Shown: positions 10,225-20,964 of the stretch, in pieces
Layout of the letters: each line of letters begins with the position of its first letter
Position numbering within the stretch: position 1 is the stretch's first letter
Assembly: GCA_963575745.1 (NCBI GenBank)
Contig: CAUYUJ010017640.1
Coordinates: 25,001 to 89,000 of the forward strand
Length of the DNA stretch: 64,000 nucleotides
DNA from: Prorocentrum cordatum
Lineage: Eukaryota; Sar; Dinophyceae; Prorocentrales; Prorocentraceae
Reading direction: 5' to 3'
Translations under genes and position numbers: made by a program
The notes under the pieces: generated by a model
What the model saw: only the letters and a program-made list of their open reading frames with translations
Database searches by the model: none
What the model was told of the DNA's origin: nothing

Positions 10225-11085
10225 CCATCATGCTCGGCCGCTCCACGCGGCTCTGTGAATCTGCTACATTGGAAAGAAAGCCGCAATGGTTGAGGCAGGT
10301 TTGAGCACAAATGGCAATGGATGGATGACAACGGAGACAAGCAAGAAGCACAATGAAACCTGACTGACCAAACGAGCCACTGGAGATTCCAAGAGTTTGT
10401 GTGGCCGACCCACTCGTCCTCCTCCGCCTATTCGCGTGCGTTTGCGTGTGTGTGTGCGTGCGTGTGCGTGCGTGTGTTTGTGTATGTGCGTGATAAATAA
10501 CATGAAAACTGTCTGACGCGTTTGTGTCGCCACGATGCCGCCGAGGGAAAAACATGTACGTGTGTGTGTGTGTGACTGTGTGTGTGTGTGCTTGCGTGTG
10601 TGTATGTGTGGTCGTGTGTGTGCGCGCGTTGGCGAGTGAGAAGGAGGGCGAGTGGCGGCGGGGGGGGCGGCGGAGGAGGACAAAGGGAGGCGGTGGACAC
10701 AGGAGGAGGGTGGAGGAGGATGAGGAGGAGGAAGGAAGAGGAGGATGGAGGAGGAAGAGAAGGACCGGGACGAGGGTGGAGGAGGACGGAGAAGGAAAAA
10801 GAGCCACAGGAAGTTCCCTGGCGCGACATGGAGCCACCCCTGGCGCGACAGCCAGGGGGCAGCCCCTTTCTCCCCATGTCATCCCTTCCCCCGGTCCCTT
10901 CTTTCCCAAGACTAGGACTGGGAGAAGGGTGGAAGAAGAACAGGAGGAAAAGGAGGGTGGAGGAGGAGAAGGAAGACCCGGGGGAGGGTGGAGGAGGAAG
11001 AGGAGGAAAGGGGGTAGGGTGGAGGAGGAAGAGGAGGAGAGGCCGTAGGGCGGAGGAAGAAGAAGGTAAGGAGGACATAGGCTAA
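10225..11085. repeat. (GT)n and (GGA)n low-complexity stretch
   Basis: From 10436 to ~10635 the plus strand is a broken GT/GTGC microsatellite. From ~10640 to 11080 it is GGA/GAAGGA-rich with a short unique island (10800-10915). All long ORFs here translate to His/Thr or Glu/Arg runs and are unsupported. Confidence 0.7.
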
Positions 11086-12660
11086 ATGTGGAGGATGGTG
11101 GAGGGCGAACGGGAGGGCAGGGTGTACAGGGCGCGGTTCCATCTCAGGGGGCGCGCAGTGGGTAGGGACAGGGCAACGGTGAAAATTACTACCCGGGGCC
11201 TGTTCCCGCCGAGCCCGAGGAGGCTCCGGTCCCCGGGTCCGCGTCGGCCCCGGGTCCCTCCCTTGGTCTCGGGAGCCTCCCAAGGCGTCTGGACAGTCGC
11301 CGGACGGACAGGGCCCCTCGGCCTCCCTCCGAGGACGGCTCGGTGGACGTCCAGGCGGGGAGCGACAGGACACGCCTTCCATCCATTGCCGAGGGCGAGG
11401 AGGTGGCGCCGGACTCGACGCCCGACGGATCGGACCCAGGGATGTCCAGGGCCATCTCCGAGGATCGAGAGGGTGAGACGACTCCCGCCCTCTCTCCTCC
11501 TGACCCGGCCTCTTCTTCTTCCGCTCCCTCTCTTTCTTCTCCTCTCCCCCCGTCTCCTCCTCTGGCTCCTCCTCTCCCTGCTCCTGTCTCCTCTCCGGCC
11601 CCTGTCTCATCCACTCCTCGGCGGTCGAGGCTCGTTCAGCCGGCAGACGTGCCGGGCTGCATCCTCCGGGCGAGGGCTGCCAGCTCCCCATGCACCAGAG
11701 ATGAAGCGGGCCAGGACCGACCCGGAAGGAGGGGGCCCCCCTTCGGCGATCACCTCCGCCTCTTCTTCTCCTCCTTCTCCTCCTCCTGCTCCGCCTCGCG
11801 GGCCAGGCGAACCAGAGGGGAGGGAGGTCACTTCCAGGGCTGGGTCGCCCCGGAGACCGGTCTCCGACCTGGTCCGGGAGATCGAGGCCGGACGGCCCCG
11901 GCAGCGCAGCTGGTCCCCTCAGGACCAGCGCACCTTCTTCCTCATCCCCGGTGGTGGTGATGGTGGTGTCCAGGCGGTCCCGGCCCAGGATCTCAGGGAC
12001 AGCACAGACTGGACTGGGCTGACTGACGACTCGGGAGCGTTTGCTGCGAGTCGAGGGGGTGAGGTGAGTCTCAAGAATCTGTCCCCGGCCGATAGGCAGA
12101 AGTTCGAGATTTCTGACCAGAAGGAGTGGGATGCCATGATGGGCACCGGAGCGTGTGACGTCATTTCCCCAGACAAGGCCGAGGTGATTCGGCGGACCCA
12201 GCCCGAGCGCATCATCTCGAGCCGGATGGTGCGTCGCTGGAAGCCCGTCGAGGGCACGTTCCAGGAGCCCTCGGTCAAATCCCGCTGGTGCGTCCACGGC
12301 CATCGCGATCCCGACTCCTGTTCGCTCCAGGTCTATGCCCCGACCCCCCAGACATCGAGTATAATGATGTTTATCCAGGTCTTTATGAACCTAGGTATGC
12401 TGGCAGATATCGCCGATGTCAAGAACGCATTCTGCCAGTCCGACCCGATGTCCCGCGCCCAGGGCAGCATCTACGTGGAACCGTGTGAAGGCGTCAACTT
12501 GCCCAAGGGCTCGCTGATCCTTCTGCGGGTCAACGTCTATGGCCTGGACGATGGCGCCGCACTGTCGTCAAGTTCCTGGAGAAGCACGGCTTCACCAAGA
12601 GCTTGCTCGAGCCGTGCTGGTGGGTCCGATATGGCAAGAGAGGTGAAATACTCAACATGA
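11086..12660 (+). CDS. Copia-type polyprotein fragment: linker and N-terminal RT
   Basis: The first ~230 codons are Pro/Arg/Ser-rich and may not be translated. From about 11830 the sequence matches the linker that precedes RT in dinoflagellate copia elements: LSPADRQKFEISDQKEWDAM, then RIISSRMVRRWKP, then the finger motif RWCVHGHRDPD. The palm A motif is LADIADVKNAFCQSD (Asp of VKNAF context) and the region ends in NVYGLDDG. Immediately after that the reading sense leaves this frame: a small deletion near 12550 moves the downstream sequence (WRRTVVKFLEKHGF) to the frame used by the next ORF. The protein as encoded would therefore be truncated inside RT. Confidence 0.8.
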   Translation: MWRMVEGEREGRVYRARFHLRGRAVGRDRATVKITTRGLFPPSPRRLRSPGPRRPRVPPLVSGASQGVWTVAGRTGPLGLPPRTARWTSRRGATGHAFHPLPRARRWRRTRRPTDRTQGCPGPSPRIERVRRLPPSLLLTRPLLLPLPLFLLLSPRLLLWLLLSLLLSPLRPLSHPLLGGRGSFSRQTCRAASSGRGLPAPHAPEMKRARTDPEGGGPPSAITSASSSPPSPPPAPPRGPGEPEGREVTSRAGSPRRPVSDLVREIEAGRPRQRSWSPQDQRTFFLIPGGGDGGVQAVPAQDLRDSTDWTGLTDDSGAFAASRGGEVSLKNLSPADRQKFEISDQKEWDAMMGTGACDVISPDKAEVIRRTQPERIISSRMVRRWKPVEGTFQEPSVKSRWCVHGHRDPDSCSLQVYAPTPQTSSIMMFIQVFMNLGMLADIADVKNAFCQSDPMSRAQGSIYVEPCEGVNLPKGSLILLRVNVYGLDDGAALSSSSWRSTASPRACSSRAGGSDMAREVKYST

Positions 12661-13931
12661 TCCTGCTTGAGGTCGACGACTTCTTTATTGCTAGCTCGTC
12701 GCCTTCCTCGAGGGCATGGCTTCGCCAAACCCTCGAGGCGAGATTCAAGTTCGGAAAATACCGAGATTGCCATGCCGGACCCGTCGAGTTCGCTGGGAGA
12801 CGTGTCACTGTAGGAGTTCAGAAGGCTACGCTCGATATGGAGAAGTATATTCTAGAAGAGATCAAGCCCCTCTCGATGGCCAAGGGTCGGCTGTCCAAGC
12901 GCGACTCTCCACTCGAGCCAGCAGAATTTCGAGCACTACGGTCACTTGTCTACAAGTTCAACTGGGTGGGACGTGAGACCCGCCCAGAGGCGGCCAAGGC
13001 CGCCACGACTGGCGACGTATCACTGGCCAACAAACTTGTTCGACACCTCCGGTCTACGGCCTCCAGGGGCCTCACGGTGCGGCGCCTCGATCCCGAGCGG
13101 ATGGCGTTCGCATCGTTCTCTGATGCCGGAGGCGTGGGGGCTTTCGACGGCATGGTTGACGATCGCGGGCTCCCCGAGGATCCTACACAGGGGGCCTGGA
13201 TGGTGCTCGCGGCCGACAGCGACCTTCTGAACAACAACTCGGTCCGCGCCTCCATCCTAGGGTGGAGGAGCTCCAAGCTTCGACGCAAGGTGCCGTCCAC
13301 CCTTGCCGGGGAGACGCAAGCCTTGTCAGCAGCCATGGCTGAAGTGGAATACTTGCAGATCCTCTATCGTGACGTGATCTTTCAAGATGTCCATGTCCGT
13401 GACCATCGGAGAGCGTCCTGTCCCTTCACAACCGTCCTCCGGGCCGACTGTCGTCTAGGGGCGCGAGAGCGTCAAGTACATGTCGTCGATGCCAAGAGCA
13501 TCTACGACACGATGCTCAAAGAGGGCAATGCGGGAGCAAGAGACCGACGTACGGCTATCGACCTTGCAATAATATGTGAAGCTTTAGAAGAGGCGAGAGG
13601 CAAAGTACGCTGGATTCCACACGGCCGTATGCCGGTGGACTCACTCACTAAAGACGACATCACCAAGGGGAACGCGGCGCTGTTCGATCTTATGACGAAC
13701 GGCCGTCTCATCCTAGTCGATGAGGGAGACGAGGTTGAGCGTCGCCGCCACACTCCCGGTCTCAAGAGCCGTACCCAGGCAGCCTCTCGCAAAGTCCTCG
13801 ACGGGCCCGTGCTGATGGCCTGGAAGGAGTTCCTGTCCCTGGTCCAGGATGGTGGTGGTGGTGGTTCCTCCTGTCCTTCTCCTCTCCTCCCATCCTCTGT
13901 GTGCGCTCCATCCGTCTCTGTCTTCCAATAG
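11800..13931 (+). mobile_element. Ty1/copia-type retrotransposon, 5'-truncated pol (RT-RNase H)
   Basis: The segment carries the IN-RT linker, reverse transcriptase and RNase H of a Ty1/copia polyprotein in the usual order, broken by one frame change at about 12550. No gag, protease or integrase is seen upstream, where sequence is Pro/Ser-rich low complexity. No long terminal repeats were found by eye. The copy is otherwise well preserved, so it may be fairly young or a retained fragment. Confidence 0.85.
12603..13931 (+). CDS. Copia-type polyprotein fragment: C-terminal RT and RNase H
   Basis: The 442-codon frame continues the RT. LLEPCWWVRYG opens it, and ILLEVDDFFIAS (residues ~20-31) is the palm C motif with the catalytic Asp pair, replacing the usual YVDDM. 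RNase H follows from residue ~170: FASFSDAGGVGAF supplies the first Asp, STLAGETQALSAA the Glu, VHVVDAKSIYDT the second Asp, and GRMPVDSLTKDD the last acidic site. These sites look intact. The last ~40 codons, after SLVQD, are Gly/Ser/Pro-rich and probably run into non-coding sequence. The first Met is internal to RT, so this is a frameshifted continuation, not an independent gene. Confidence 0.85.
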   Translation: MLEPCWWVRYGKRGEILNMILLEVDDFFIASSSPSSRAWLRQTLEARFKFGKYRDCHAGPVEFAGRRVTVGVQKATLDMEKYILEEIKPLSMAKGRLSKRDSPLEPAEFRALRSLVYKFNWVGRETRPEAAKAATTGDVSLANKLVRHLRSTASRGLTVRRLDPERMAFASFSDAGGVGAFDGMVDDRGLPEDPTQGAWMVLAADSDLLNNNSVRASILGWRSSKLRRKVPSTLAGETQALSAAMAEVEYLQILYRDVIFQDVHVRDHRRASCPFTTVLRADCRLGARERQVHVVDAKSIYDTMLKEGNAGARDRRTAIDLAIICEALEEARGKVRWIPHGRMPVDSLTKDDITKGNAALFDLMTNGRLILVDEGDEVERRRHTPGLKSRTQAASRKVLDGPVLMAWKEFLSLVQDGGGGGSSCPSPLLPSSVCAPSVSVFQ

Positions 13932-14023
13932 TCTGGCGCTTTTCCCGTTTTCCTCCCGGGGTAGCAGTTGTCACAGTAATCAACTGCCGGATGCAGGGCT
14001 GTGATTAGCCCGGCGCCCAGGGC

Positions 14024-14089
14024 TGCAAAACCTACGAGAAAGTCTCACCCATGAGACAGGTGAGCATATTTCGCACAGTAGGTTTTGCA
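14024..14089. other. Strong stem-loop downstream of the copia fragment
   Basis: TGCAAAACCTAC (14024-14035) and its exact complement GTAGGTTTTGCA (14078-14089) form a 12-bp perfect stem. Within the 42-nt loop, GTCTC (14042-14046) pairs with GAGAC (14053-14057). It lies about 90 bases after the end of the RNase H ORF. It could be a processing or termination structure of the element, or a small structured RNA; it does not fit a tRNA. Confidence 0.5.
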
Positions 14090-15075
14090 TTTAGGTTTGT
14101 GTGAAGTTTCCTGTCACTGTTATCCGATCTGGCTCAAGGGAAAAGCATTTACTGCCCCTGCTGCTGCCACAGGGGGGGGATTCGGCCCCGCTTGCGCAGC
14201 GCACCTTCCTCCGCCCTCCTCCCTCGCGCTCTGCAGTGGCCCGTGCTCTCTCTTGCCCTCCTCCGTGGTCGTGCGCTCCGGCTGCCCGGGCCCCTGCGGG
14301 GCCCAACGCCTCTCTCGGGGTGGACGGGCACTGCCAGAGAGCAAGGGCGGCGTGCGCCCAGGGCGAGGGGGGGGATGACGAGTGTAGGGAGGGAGGGAGG
14401 GAGGAGAGGAAGAGGAAGAGGAAGAGGAGGAGGAGGAGGAGGAGGAGGAGGAGGAGGAGGAGGAGGAGGAGGACCGCAGCAGCCCTCGGTGCCCCGGCGG
14501 CGCCTAGCGCGGCGCGGGACGCGCTGCGCCCTGCTCGGCGCGGGCGGGCGAGCGCCCTCCGTGCACTCCGAGGGCGCCGACCGCCGCGGCCCTCCCGCGC
14601 GGCGAGCGGGCCGGCGGGTGCTGCTCGCGCCGTGCCCGTGGGCCTGGCAGCGGGGAGCGGCAGCGGCGCAGCACGAGCGTCTGGGGCGGCCACTTCTGTG
14701 GCGACGGCGCCGCTGGACTTGCTCGCGTGCCGACGGCGGAGAGCGCTGCCGTCGGCGCACCCAGCGGCCGCCACAGGGTCCCAGCTTCGGTGAGGGCGCT
14801 GCAGCTGGTGGGCTCAGAGGGCGACGGTGCCCTGGGCCTCACTTTCGAGCTGCTGCAAGAGGAAAGTGCCCAGCAGCAGGCTCGACGGTTTCGACGCACA
14901 CCTCACCAAGTTGGAGCGGAGCGCGCGTGAGCGGAGGGAAGCCGAAGTCCAGGACGATCTATGCAGCCGGAGCATCGGGGTGGAGCTTCAGCTTCACCCG
15001 GCTCGCTTCCACGACGACGGCGAAGATGCGAGGAGGCGCAAGAAGATAGGCGGCGAGTCAAGGGGGGAAGTGAGA
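14090..15075. repeat. GC-rich stretch with (GGA)n, no gene supported
   Basis: The stretch includes (GGA)n at ~14398-14473 within very GC-rich sequence. Several 130-285 aa ORFs exist on both strands but are Arg/Ala/Pro-rich in every frame, as expected from composition. Confidence 0.6.
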
Positions 15076-15273
15076 ATGACGAACCAACAACACACACCCG
15101 TACCCATAGGGGGGTCGGAGAGGGCTATGGGTGCGCGTTGTCGGATGGGGGTCCCCGTTCGAACGGGAGCGTTCCCAAAGGTCAGACAACCCGCACCCAT
15201 ACCCATACCCATAACCAGTCCTCCTCCCAAGGACCCCCCTTATGGGTATGGGTGTGTGTTGTTCGTTCGTCAT
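15076..15273. mobile_element. 198-bp foldback (MITE-like) element with 41-bp inverted ends
   Basis: The left end, ATGACGAACCAACAACACAC onward (15076-15116), is matched in reverse complement by 15232-15273 with two mismatches and one indel. Both ends contain a (T)ACCCATA motif, and extra ACCCAT repeats lie just inside the right end. GAGA flanks both sides (TGAGA before the left end; GAGA directly after the right end), a candidate 4-5 bp target duplication. It encodes nothing. Confidence 0.75.
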
Positions 15274-15424
15274 GAGAAGGGGCAGGCCTTCTCAGAAGGC
15301 TCGTTTGTTCTCCGGCCTTCTGAGAAATTCCCGGAGCCTTCCCCGCAGACACGGAGCACTTCTCAGCAGGCGCAGGGGCTTCTGAGCAGCCCCGCCGCTC
15401 GCGGAGAAGGCCTTCTCCTTCTCA
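15273..15424. repeat. GAGAAGGCCTTCTC foldback and GGA repeats
   Basis: GAGAAGG...AGGCCTTCTCAGAAGG near 15274-15299 is mirrored by GGAGAAGGCCTTCTCCTTCTC near 15402-15422, with a second CCTTCTGAGAA copy at ~15318. It begins exactly where the foldback element at 15076-15273 ends. (GGA)n tracts follow at 15458-15492 and 15549-15595. Confidence 0.5.
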
Positions 15425-16379
15425 CCTCCCCCCCTCGCTCGCCGCCGAGGAGGGACAAACCAAGGAGGAGGAGGAGGAGGAGGAGGAGGAGCCCAGCGTA
15501 CCAGGGGCTTCGTCAGCGGCGATGGCTACCCCTCGGCACAAGCGGCAGCGGAGGAGGAGGAGGAGGAGGAGGAGGAGGAGGAGGAGGAGGAGGACGACGA
15601 CGACGACCTGCGCGGAGGAGGTCGGGCGAGAGGAGGGCGTCGGCTCCCGCGAGGGTGGCCGACCGCTGGGCGACGGCCGCTGACCGCCCCGCCCGTCGGC
15701 GTGGCGAGGAGTCCGCTGGCCAGTGCCAGCGGACCTCGGCGCGCGAGCGCTCGTACCGAGATCGAGTCCAAGCTCGGCAAGGGATCGGGCTTTTTTCGGA
15801 AGCTGGGCGAGGGCTGGCAAACTCGCGCTTCTAAAACGGTCTTGCCGGAAGGAAGCAACATCCCAGAACCGAACTTGCCGCGCCAAGTAGTAAGCGGGCT
15901 GTTTCCCAGAAGGGGGAAAATGACACAATTCCCCGGAGCTCCGTCTTAGCAGCCACGGGTCTGCCAGCCTTCGCCTAGCCTCTCAGCTTTGCCAGAGTGC
16001 CCCTGGCCCAAGGTGCCCCGAAGGCTTCCGAGGATGCCCCCACGGCCTGCAGAGCACCCCTCACGAGGCTCGGGAGGCCGCAGGGTGCTCCAGAACGGAG
16101 CGAAGAGCCGGGGGCACCTCGGGCCAGGGGGCACCGTGGGCCAGGGGCACCTCCAGCAACCCTCGAAGAGAAGGGCGGGGGTCACCGACCCGGGCGGCGG
16201 CGGTGAGGTGGAACTGGGCGCTGCCCGGCCCCGCCCTTCTCGGCCGAGGCGGCCCGCGAGGCCGTGCAGGGCCCTGGCACGGACGCTTCGACCGTCGAGC
16301 GCGAGCCGCCGCCCGAGGCGCGGGCCAGGCTCGGGGCGTGGCTTCGCATCGGCAGTCGGCTCACCGCCGCCTGCGGCAT

Positions 16380-18310
16380 CGACCAGCCTCCCCGACCTCT
16401 GCGCCGACTGCGGCACCAACGTCGGATGCGGCCGCCTCGCCGACAGCTGCGCCAACGGCAGCGCCAACGACCTGTGCGAGCGCCGAGCTCGCCGAGACCG
16501 GCCGCGCCCAGGAGCTCTGGACGCGGGCGACGGTGAGCACCCGAGCTCTGCCCACGAGGCCCGAGCGGGAGGCACCGACGACGACGTGGGCGGGGCACCC
16601 GACGCCGCATGCGAGGGGGGCCGTGGCCAACCAGCTGCTGCGAGGTGGACCACGACGACCTGGACCTCCGGTTCGCCTGGGACCACGCCGACGGGGACCT
16701 CCAGTGCGACAGGGGCCGCATCGCGGCGCGCGGTGGCGTCGTGGCCGCGCCACAGCCGACGCCGCAGGCTCCGGAGAGCCCTTCAGGGAGGGCGAAGCGA
16801 TGGGGAGAGCCGGGACGAGACGCCGGGCTCCTCCCCGCCCGCCTTGCCCGACAGGGATGATGACGCGGGCGGGGTGCCCGACGTGTGGTGCGATGGGGAC
16901 CACGGTGGTGGCATGGTTCGCGACTACTGGGACCTCCAGCACGTGTGGGATTACGACGGCTGGGACCTCCAGCACGACGGAACCGCATTCACACGGCAAC
17001 GACGCTGGACCTCGACGGGGACCACAGCTACGATTGGGACCACGACGACCTGAACCTCCAGCACGACGAGGACTACGGCGACGATATGGACCACGATGAC
17101 CTGGACCTCCGGCCCGAGTGGGATCACAACGACCGGGCCCACCAATACGATAGGGACTACGGCCGCAACCTGGATCACCATGGCTGGGCCCTGCAGTGCG
17201 ATCCAGGCTCCAAGGCCACTGACGCCGAGGAGCGGGACGTGGCCGAGAGCGACCTTCTGAGCTCTGCCTGCGGGGGCCGACCTTCTGAGCTCTGCCTGCG
17301 AGGGCCGAGCTCGCCGCTGAGGACGCGGGCGGGTACTCCGTCCGACAGCCAGCTCGAGGGGGGGGGGGCACAGCTGCGACGTGGATCGCAACGGACGGGA
17401 CCTCCAGCACGCTTGGGACCACGACGACTGGGACCTCTGGCACGACAGGAACCACGACATGAAGGGCGGTGCAGCACTTGCCGTGATGCAGCCGACGCTG
17501 CGGGCTCGCGATAGCCCCAAGGGCGGGGGGGGGGGGGGCGAGGCGGCGAGGAGAGTCAGGGCGAGGCGGCCTGGCTCCTCCCCTCCTCCCCCCATGCCCG
17601 ACACTGGCGAGCGCGCCGAGGAGCTCGCCGAGGCGCCCGACACGGCCACGGGCACCGCTCGACGACGGCCATCCGGGCGAGGGCCGCGCGCCGCGTGGAG
17701 GACAGAGGCCCCGACGGCCCGGCACGCCCAGCACGGCGGTGGCCACGGCGGCCGGGGCCTCCAGCGCGACGGGGGCCGCGGCGGCTGGCGCCGAGGCCTG
17801 GACCTGCCAGCTGCGTCGAGGGGCTGGGCGTGGATGGCGGGGGGCCACCCAAGCTGTGCTCTTGCAAGGTCCGCGCCGGAGGCGCTGGCAGTGGCGCGGG
17901 CGGGGCGCCCAACGCCTCGCGCAGGGGGGGGAGAGCGCAGCCGCAGCGCGGGCGCACGACGGCCAGGACCTCCAGCAGAATCGGGGCCACGACGACTGGC
18001 ACCTCCAGCGCCACGGAGACCACTGCACGAAGCGCGGTGCGGCCCAGGGCGCGATGCAGCCGACGCCACGGGCTCAGGACAGCCGCGTTGGGGAGCGAGG
18101 CGCCGAGGAGGGCCAGTGCGAGGCTCCAAGCTCCTCCCCTCTCCCCTTGCCTGATAGCGTCGGAGAGTTCGCCGAGGCGCCCGACGCGCTCGCGGCGTCG
18201 CTCGACGAGGTCGTCCAGGCGATGGCCGAGTGCGGCGCGAAGGACGGGGACCACGACGACCGGGACCTCCAGCACCACTGGGGCCCGCGGCCACGACCAG
18301 GACCCCGACG
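16380..18310 (+). repeat. GC-rich minisatellite with a GACCTCCAGCACGAC-type unit and a longer repeat
   Basis: Units of ~30 bp resembling GGGACCACGACGACTGGGAC plus CTCCAGCACGAC occur in clusters at ~16645-16720, 16930-17200, 17375-17460, 17950-18040 and 18245-18310. They sit in a longer unit: each of three clusters (16.65, 17.38 and 17.95 kb) is followed by a similar module (GCAGCCGACGCC..., then CTCCTCCCC...GAGGCGCCCGACG). Because the unit length is a multiple of three and stop-poor, ORFs of 290-660 aa arise on both strands; I do not regard them as genes. Confidence 0.65.
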
Positions 18311-18399
18311 ACCAGGGCCCCAGGCACGACGGCGGGAAACCCAGCGGCTGGGCCGCTCGGCACGACGGGGACCACGGCGCACCCGGAGGCACGCGAAGT

Positions 18400-19223
18400 G
18401 GGCTGGACAGCTGCGCCGCCCGCGGCAACGACAGCCTCGCCGACCGCTGCGCCGCCTGCGGCGCCAGCGGCGCCGTCGACCGCCTCCGCGACCGCGGCGC
18501 CGACGCCTTCGCCGACAGCTGCTCCTACTGGTGCGCCGACAGCTGCGCCGACGCCAGCACGAACGGCCTCGCCAACGGCTGCACCGGCAGCTGCGCCGCT
18601 TGCATCACGAACAGCCGCGCCGACTGCAGCACCGACAGCCTCGCGGACAGCTCCCCCGACAGTTGCGCCGACGGCGACACCGGCTGCAGCGCTGACGTGG
18701 GAGACGACGGCAGCGCCGACAATTGCTCCGACTGCGGCTCCAACGGGAGCACCGACCGAATTCCTGACAGATGCGCTGGCGGTGGCGCCGACGGCGACAC
18801 CGACAGCGATACCCACGACAGCGCCCATAGTTGCGCCCTTTACGGCACCGGAAGAGACGCCATCCTCGCAAGCGAGGAGGAGGTGGATCTCGAGGGCATG
18901 CCCATGGAAGACAAGACGCATGGCTCGATGCGGACACTGGCCCAAAGGCGACGGCGGAGATCGAGGCTACGCTTGCGGACTGCAAGACGATCTTCGGGGA
19001 AGGCCTGCTGGGCGTGCTCGAGAGCCCGCGGCCCAGCAGGAGCACCAGCGACGCCGCGGAGGGCGCCTCCGCGCCCGCGGCGCACGGGTCCGGCCTGGCC
19101 CCTGAGGGGCTGCTGGCGACGCGCGACCAAAGCGTGCCGCTTGTGGACAGCGTCAGCGACCACGACTCCAACAGCGACTCCGTGCTCGACGCCGTCGGCA
19201 GGGTGCGCGAGAGCGTCCCCTGA
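18400..19223 (+). CDS. Possible gene fragment: Thr-Ala-Pro repeat domain and acidic C-terminus
   Basis: From ~18410 to 18850 one plus frame reads a Thr/Ala/Pro repeat (TAAPTAAPTGAPTAAP style), about 145 residues, ending in PFTAPEETPSSQ. A different plus frame downstream, ending at a stop at 19223, reads EIEATLADCKTIFGEGLLGV and then an acidic Ser/Asp-rich tail to VGRVRESVP, which has real-protein composition. The two would need a splice or frame change near 18860-18950. The repeat could equally be a 12-bp minisatellite (GCGCCGACGGCG) with no coding role. A matching Thr-Ala-Pro segment on the minus strand at ~21.2-21.5 kb supports a shared coding family. Function unknown. Confidence 0.3.
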
Positions 19224-20600
19224 GCATCGTCCAACCGACCCCCGTCCCCATGGGCGTGGCCTGGACCCCGCTGGCCGACTTGCCCCCCTATAGATGGGGG
19301 ATACAGGCTGCTTCCCTCGGGCTTCGAAGGGCATGCCCCCGACGGGGGTGCCGAGGTGGTGGGGGCCAAGACAAAAAGGGGATGGGGCCGGGGAGAGGGG
19401 CCGGCGAAACGACACCACACCGATGCCCGGCATCCTCGGCCTCGCCGAGGGCGGCGCGCGTGCGGCGCGCGTGCGCGGCAGCTCGGGCAGGGAGGCGCGG
19501 CGCGAGGAGGGGTCGAGGGGGGCAGCGCGAGAGGGGGGGCCGCCGGGCACGCGGCGCGGGCCGCCGCCCGAAGGCGTCGCGGAGCGGGGGCCGAGGGCGG
19601 AGGGCGAGGGCGTCGGAGGGCGGCGCGCGCGCGGGGGGGGGGGGCGGCAGCTCGCGGCCCCTAAGGCTCGACCAAAGCACCGCTTTTCGTGTCCGACTCG
19701 GCTTCGCGGTCCCTCAGGCTCGAGCAGAGCACTGCTTTTCGTGTCCGGTTCGGCTTCGCGGTCCCTCGCTTTGTCTCCCCTCGAGGCCGTTTTGCGCAGC
19801 GGAGGCCAGTGCACAAAAAAAAACCTGCCACGAGAGACCCGACCCTGAGACCCGGGGACGGCTGTGGATGGTTGGTGGCAGCGCCGCGCTTCCCACAGCA
19901 AAACCATCGAAAGCCAAGAAGCCCGGGGCATCCTGGAGGCAAGCGGGATGTTTCTTGGCACGAGCCTCCACTGTAGCAGAACGAACATCGAAACTAAAAC
20001 GGCCCACGAAATCGGGGATCTTCTGACCCGGGTCAATCCAGACCCGGGTCAGCAGGAAACCAAAAAACTGCAATGCAGGAAAAAACTGCAATGCAGGTCT
20101 TCGCAAACCCGGGTCGGCCAATACGCGCGGCCGCCTCGCGGCCACGAGCGGCTCGCCAACCCGGGTCAGCCAGAGAGGGTCTTCGCGAGATCCTGCAGGA
20201 TCCGGTGCCCTGGCTGACCGCCATTTGCACCGACCCCCGTCTCTGGGGCCCCGACGAGGTCGCCAAGACACTGCTCCGGTCGACCCCTGCTCTGTCCCCT
20301 TGGGCGCTGGCCCGCGCCGAGGGAGGAGCAGAGAAGTGCCGGCCCGGCAGAGGGCGAGGCGCCAGGCCAGACCGCCCTGCTCGTCGAGCAGCGCAGGGCA
20401 TCTGTGGCAGCTCACGGGAGCCTCCCATGCCAACATGTCGGCTCTTGCGAGTCGCCGCCAGTCGACGCTGAATCGACGCCGAGTCGACGCTGAATCGACG
20501 CTAGCTACATCGACGCTGACCGACGTAAAATCAGCGCTATCCCATCGACTCCCAGACGCTAATCGACGCCGGCCGACGCTGAGGACTTGAATCACGAGGG
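19224..20600. repeat. Short direct repeats and CCCGGG palindromes, no gene seen
   Basis: About 19663-19775 holds two tandem ~53-bp copies built on GCTTTTCGTGTCC plus GGCTTCGCGGTCCCTC. GACCCGGGTC occurs at 20025-20034 and 20041-20050, and ACCCGGGTC at 20107 and 20158. An 18-bp unit containing CTGCAATGCAG is duplicated in tandem at ~20065-20100. From 20458 to 20582 there is a degenerate AATCGACGCTGA-type tandem repeat. ORFs here are explained by GC composition. Confidence 0.55.
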
Positions 20601-20964
20601 TACACTAGGCTCCCATGAGCTGCTACCGAAGAGGCCAGCGTAACGTCGAAGATCGCGTGCCAGGACAGCCAGGGGGAGCAGCCTCGACACGGAGATCGAG
20701 CAGAGGCGGAGCTCGAGGAGGAGGAGGAGGAGGAGGAGGGGGAGGAGAAGGAGGAGGACCAGGACGGCCAGAGGGAGCAGCTCGACGTGGAGATCGAGCA
20801 GCCCGGCGCCGAGAACTCTGGAGCCCGGCGAGGCGGTCGAGGGACCACCGACGGCAGAGGTGCCCGGAGGTCGACCGCAGGCAGCCTCGGAGGTCGACCG
20901 CAGGCAGCCTCAAGAAATGAAAGGCGAGTGGCGTCAAGGCGGGGAGGGGGAGGAGGAGGAGGAG

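Noticed and set aside
14024-14089. Hairpin considered as a tRNA gene
   Set aside because: The 12-bp outer stem and single inner hairpin do not make a cloverleaf, and no T-loop or D-loop consensus is visible.
14090-14899. Several 130-285 codon ORFs on both strands in the 14.1-15.8 kb region
   Set aside because: All are Arg/Ala/Pro/Gly-rich low complexity caused by GC-rich and GGA-repeat DNA; none shows a domain.
16951-18945. 664-codon minus-strand ORF rich in Val/Gly/Ala and Arg/Pro
   Set aside because: It is produced by GC-rich minisatellites whose unit length is a multiple of three; several long ORFs overlap in other frames with equal claim.
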